Below, one piece after another: positions 60,795 through 64,000 of a DNA stretch of 64,000 bases. The translations under genes and the position numbers were made by a program. Under the pieces are notes generated by a model. That model was given only the letters and a program-made list of their open reading frames with translations. It ran no database searches and was not told where the DNA came from. The stretch comes from Anaerolineaceae bacterium (GTDB lineage: Bacteria > Chloroflexota > Anaerolineae > Aggregatilineales > Phototrophicaceae): assembly GCA_028818375.1 (NCBI GenBank), contig JAPPOB010000010.1, positions 1,116,001 to 1,180,000 of the forward strand, in the 5' to 3' direction. The first letter of the stretch is position 1, and every line of letters begins with the position of its first letter.

Positions 60795-62750
60795 TTAACC
60801 GTCATTCCCACGTCTTTCGCGTAAAATTTGCATCAACTTCGCTCCCGCAATAGGGTGCGGTCGGTTTGGCCCAAGTTCATTCATGAATTCCGACGCTATA
60901 GTTCTGGCATACCCATTGGAATCTTGGTGAAACCTTACCCTCATATTGTGGGCTAAACCTATTGGAATCCACAGGACACTTGAAAGTACCAAGAACCTTC
61001 GCGCACGTGTTATGGCGACATAGAAAAGTCGTCTTTGCTCTTCAAGTACCTTTTGGCTTTCTTCGGCAGATGCAAAGTCTGGCAGGTTCGGAATTAGACT
61101 TTCAATACATCCAACGACGAAAACTAAATCGGCGGTTAGCCCCTTCGATTTGTGTAGGCTCATTACGCGGACAAATTCTACCTCTGTCGGAAGTTCTGGC
61201 TGAGTAATGCATGTCTGCAACTTATCAAGTATCGATTTGGCATCTTCATCATCTTCTATGTCATTTGTCATGACATCTCTAATTTGTACGAAATCAGGGT
61301 CGTCTCGAGGGAACAACTTGTCAAATAGATCTTGTCCCTGGAGTGTTGACAACTCATCCAACAACTCTCTCAAATGTTGCAATCGTTCTGTTATCTGCCT
61401 TCCATGGGAAAGTCTTCGTTTGCCATTCTGGATATCCTCGATGGCTTGACGAAGCGAAATGTCCTTTGTTGTGCACAATCTGCGAAGTCGATTCCACGCG
61501 CCAGCCCGAAAGTCAGAACTGCCAAACCCACACCAGCAGCGAAGCGCGACATGATCATCAGGATTCGCAACTAGAGTCAACAAGGTGAATGCTTGCTGTG
61601 CCCGACTTTCCAGCAATTCTTTTGGATTCCCGTCTAGCTCTTGTTCTTTGAAAAAACTGTGAGCTGGAGTACCCAAACTTTTCAGTGCATCGCGAATTTC
61701 ATATCCAAACTGTTTTCGTGGTGCGAGAATGAGAACACGACCGGGCTCAACTAGCCCTTGGTCAATCAGTTCTTTCGTTATCCCAGCAATTCCAATGCAT
61801 TCTTGTTCCATGGTAGGCCACTGTACAATATGAATCTCGGCAAGTTTATTGTCCGGATGAGCACGTAACTTTCTCTTGGTCAATTGCCTGTTGTGGGAAA
61901 TGAGTGCATTTGCCATTTCGGCGATATTGCTGGGGCATCGCCAGCAGACATCCAGCGTAATATCAGCTGTCTCACGGTGTCTGTCACCGAAATCAATAAT
62001 CCCTTCTGGATGTGCATGTTTGAAGGAATAAATCGATTGATTTTCATCGCCAATTACTGTTAGTTTGCCATTTTCTGAAATGATATTGATGAATTCTTGC
62101 TCTGAAACATTTAGGTCTTGGTACTCATCGACCAGAATGTGAGAATAAGTGGTGCGCTCGGCACTTAAGGGGTTGTTTCGCAAATATCGCAGGGCGACAG
62201 GGACAAGTTCTTCAATCAACATCGCCTTATGAAACGCAAGCCAGTCCATGAGAGAAATCTCAAAGCACTTGTCCAATCGTGAATTCGGCCAACCGGCTTT
62301 ATCCTTTTGGTCTCTAGCCCAAGCAGCGGCAAATGCTAATAGGCGTTTCTTAAGTTCATTTACGTTGCCCAAGTCTGCATGTTTTAGATCTTCGATCATG
62401 AACCGCTTTTCAAAATCCAACAAAGGTCGCGGGACACGCCTAGTTGCCTGAAACACACTTTCCCTATTTAGAATCCGAAAACAAAATGAATGAACGGTAG
62501 TGGAATGCACCAATGATGCAGCCGGAACATTCATCTCTTGCAGGGCTTTCTTGAGGTCACCAGCAGCAGTCCGCGTAAATGTGGTTGCCAATATGGTTCT
62601 GGGCGGCACACCGTTGTTCAGCAAATGCGCAACTTTTTTCTTCAGTGCATGAGTTTTCCCGGTTCCTGGACCAGATAGAACCCTAAGAGGAGAAGCTTCG
62701 GTTTCAGCTATACGCGTGGAAGGATCGCCAAATTCTTCTTCGTTTGACAC
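60795..62750 (-). CDS. UvrD/Rep-like superfamily 1 DNA helicase, probably acquired
   Basis: A 651-residue SF1A helicase with Q/Walker A VLSGPGTGKTHALKKKVA, motif Ia ILATTFTRTAAGDLK, Walker B LVDEYQDLN, motif III GDENQSIYSFKHAHP, motif IV near VCWRCPSNIAEM, motif V VMSLHKSKGLTADLVFVVG and motif VI FYVAITRARRFL. The size is shorter than UvrD (about 720) and the 2B region is reduced. DNA is clearly A+T-richer than both flanks. GTG start at 62750 with GAGG in front; a TTG at 62795 is possible. It stands alone next to tRNA-Asn. Helicases of this type appear in defence systems, but no partner nuclease (such as GajA) is present. Confidence 0.9.
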   Translation of the reverse strand: MSNEEEFGDPSTRIAETEASPLRVLSGPGTGKTHALKKKVAHLLNNGVPPRTILATTFTRTAAGDLKKALQEMNVPAASLVHSTTVHSFCFRILNRESVFQATRRVPRPLLDFEKRFMIEDLKHADLGNVNELKKRLLAFAAAWARDQKDKAGWPNSRLDKCFEISLMDWLAFHKAMLIEELVPVALRYLRNNPLSAERTTYSHILVDEYQDLNVSEQEFINIISENGKLTVIGDENQSIYSFKHAHPEGIIDFGDRHRETADITLDVCWRCPSNIAEMANALISHNRQLTKRKLRAHPDNKLAEIHIVQWPTMEQECIGIAGITKELIDQGLVEPGRVLILAPRKQFGYEIRDALKSLGTPAHSFFKEQELDGNPKELLESRAQQAFTLLTLVANPDDHVALRCWCGFGSSDFRAGAWNRLRRLCTTKDISLRQAIEDIQNGKRRLSHGRQITERLQHLRELLDELSTLQGQDLFDKLFPRDDPDFVQIRDVMTNDIEDDEDAKSILDKLQTCITQPELPTEVEFVRVMSLHKSKGLTADLVFVVGCIESLIPNLPDFASAEESQKVLEEQRRLFYVAITRARRFLVLSSVLWIPIGLAHNMRVRFHQDSNGYARTIASEFMNELGPNRPHPIAGAKLMQILRERRGNDG

Positions 62751-62896
62751 GGAGGTAACCTCTATGGATTTCAATTGCAAGTTTACGTGATACAAATGGA
62801 CAAAAGAATTGTGCCAAATTTTTGAAAGTACAGATCGATGAATTAGTCCCTTGGCAGGTTATATGAAATCGGCGCCAAGGGCGATGCACAGACCTG

Positions 62897-62968
62897 CTCC
62901 ACAGCCTGGACTCGAACCAGGAACCTACCGGTTAACAGCCGGTTGCTCTGCCATTGAGCTACTGTGGA
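62897..62968 (-). tRNA. tRNA-Asn (GTT)
   Basis: A 72-base cloverleaf on the minus strand: acceptor TCCACAG/CTGTGGA, D-arm GCTC/GAGC, anticodon arm ACCGG CTGTTAA CCGGT with anticodon GTT, T-arm CCTGG TTCGAGT CCAGG and discriminator G. The CCA end is not encoded. It lies between the acquired helicase gene and the terminal GNAT gene; tRNA 3' ends are common integration sites, although no repeated copy of its 3' end was found. Confidence 0.95.
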
Positions 62969-63071
62969 ATGCGCCGCGCAGAATAGCAGTCGCTACCTGG
63001 ACTGTCAAGCGTCGCTTGCATTCACGGCGCCGCCCGCTACCCTTGCCCCACAGGCAGTGAGCGGAGCGCAG

Positions 63072-64000
63072 ATGGCCGACGCGTTGAGCGTGCGGGTGGT
63101 GGAAAACAAGGCCGACTTTCGCGCATTTTTCGGCTTCCCCTGGCGCGTCCACTCTGGCAGCCCGAAGTGGGTTCCGCCCCTGCTCTCCATGCGGGTGGAG
63201 CTGCTCGACAAGGAGAAAAACCCCGCCTGGAACTACATGGAGGGCGAGTACTACGTCGCCTGGCGCGGCGCGCAGCCGGTCGGCACCATCGCCGCCTTCA
63301 TCAACCACCGCCACAACGAGGTCCACGACGAACGCATCGGCTGGTTCGGCGCCTTCGACGTGCTCGACGACCAGGAGGCCGCCAACGCCCTCTTCGATGC
63401 CGCCGGCGGCTTTGTCCGCAGCCGCGGCTACCAGGCTTTGCGGGGCCCGCAGACCTTCACCACCCACGAGGAGTGCGGCCTGCTGATCGAGGGCTTCGGC
63501 CGCCCGGTGCTGCTGATGCCCTGGAACCCGCCTCGCTACCAGCGCCACGTCGAGGAGGCCGGCCTGGTCAAGTACGCCGACATGTACAGCTTCGCCATGA
63601 GCCGCGAGATGTCGGCGGATATGAAACTGACCGAACGCCTGCAGCGTATCACGCAGCAGGTGATGAAGCGCAACAAAATCACCATCCGTCCCATCAATCG
63701 CAGGGACATGAAAGGCGACTTCCAGCGCTTCCGCGCGCTCTACAACGACGCCTGGGACCGCAACCAGGGCTTCGTGCCCATGAACGACGCGGAGCTGGAC
63801 GCGCTGGTCGCCAGCCTCGGCCAGTTTCTCGACCCCGACTTCGCCTTCTTCGCCAGCGTCGATGGCGAACTGGCCGGCTTCGTGCTCGGCATCCCGGACC
63901 TCAACCAGGTGCTGCAGAAGGCCGCGCCGCGCCCCGGCGTGCCGGAGCCGCTGACCCTGCTGCGCGCAGTCTGGCACTGGAAGCTGCGCCCGGTCATCGA
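63072..64000 (+). CDS. YghO-like GNAT-fold protein, 3' end beyond the window
   Basis: The visible 309 codons start MADALSVRVVENKADFRAFF at the ATG at 63072 (GGAGCGCAG in front). Diagnostic blocks are FGFPWRVHSGSPKWVPPLL, GTIAAFINHRHNEVHDERIG with WFGAFDVLDD, ALRGPQTFTTHEECGLLIEG and LMPWNPPRYQRHVEEAGL, then TIRPINRRDMKGDFQRFRAL. These belong to the YghO family of acyltransferase-fold proteins, whose activity is unknown. The frame is open to the window end, and the C-terminal part is missing. Confidence 0.85.
   Translation, partial: MADALSVRVVENKADFRAFFGFPWRVHSGSPKWVPPLLSMRVELLDKEKNPAWNYMEGEYYVAWRGAQPVGTIAAFINHRHNEVHDERIGWFGAFDVLDDQEAANALFDAAGGFVRSRGYQALRGPQTFTTHEECGLLIEGFGRPVLLMPWNPPRYQRHVEEAGLVKYADMYSFAMSREMSADMKLTERLQRITQQVMKRNKITIRPINRRDMKGDFQRFRALYNDAWDRNQGFVPMNDAELDALVASLGQFLDPDFAFFASVDGELAGFVLGIPDLNQVLQKAAPRPGVPEPLTLLRAVWHWKLRPVI

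Noticed and set aside
60795..62750. Gabija-type defence system
   Set aside because: Only the helicase is present; no GajA-like OLD nuclease is next to it on either side.
62897..62968. Attachment-site duplication of the tRNA-Asn 3' end
   Set aside because: No second copy of the T-arm/acceptor sequence was found on the far side of the helicase gene.

Overview
This is a gene-dense, high-GC window (visibly A+T-richer in only two stretches) from an uncultured-type bacterium. The mix of a class II (B12-dependent) ribonucleotide reductase, a compact division/cell-wall cluster with ftsA and ftsZ, a GT39 glycosyltransferase, GH78 rhamnosidase, expanded Gfo/Idh/MocA dehydrogenases and sulfatase-like enzymes, and a branched-chain 2-oxoacid dehydrogenase locus fits Chloroflexota (Caldilineae/Anaerolineae-like) best. 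That placement is inference from gene content, not a phylogeny.

Layout. 1-2250: nrdJ, cut by the window edge. 2582-16356, minus strand: one long dcw operon rsmH-ftsL-pbp-mraY-murD-ftsW-murG-murC-murB-ftsQ-ftsA-ftsZ with many overlaps. It lacks mraZ, murE, murF and ddl, and its class B penicillin-binding protein has lost active-site residues. 16424-18310: uvrC. 18307-20677: a tandem pair of Tat-exported proteins of unknown function. 20748-25973: glycerate kinase, then a plus-strand operon KDPG aldolase-proB-proA-lipid kinase. 25970-31327, minus strand: a tight six-gene carbohydrate operon (sulfatase-like, two paralogous Gfo/Idh dehydrogenases, a sulfotransferase-like protein, a TIM-barrel isomerase, L-rhamnose mutarotase). 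31441-35131: SDR, VOC protein and a FadB/FadN-type beta-oxidation fusion. 35278-42360, plus strand: serB-like, HAD phosphatase, serA-like (with exchanged catalytic Arg/His), GT39 and alpha-L-rhamnosidase. 42377-43783: infC-rpmI-rplT with a structured leader, a non-AUG infC start and a bidirectional terminator.

43805-54991, minus strand: E3 (lpdA), LmbE-like deacetylase, E2, E1-beta, E1-alpha and a membrane Fe-S oxidoreductase form a 2-oxoacid dehydrogenase locus. Between lpdA and the rest lies a plus-strand accessory island (45203-49007): an EcoRI-type adenine methyltransferase, a short duplicated remnant of a DUF262 gene, a two-gene small membrane module, a DUF262-HNH nuclease and a membrane pentapeptide-repeat protein. 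This is the best candidate here for an undescribed restriction/defence-like system.

55182-60582: DinB-like protein, hisS, lipB, a GNAT-like protein, coaX and a SAM methyltransferase. 60795-62750: an A+T-rich UvrD-like helicase, probably acquired, next to tRNA-Asn (62897-62968). The window ends inside a YghO-like GNAT protein. Genes cooperate mainly in peptidoglycan synthesis and division, proline and serine synthesis, deoxysugar/sulfated-glycan use, and oxidation of branched-chain keto acids with lipoate supply by lipB.
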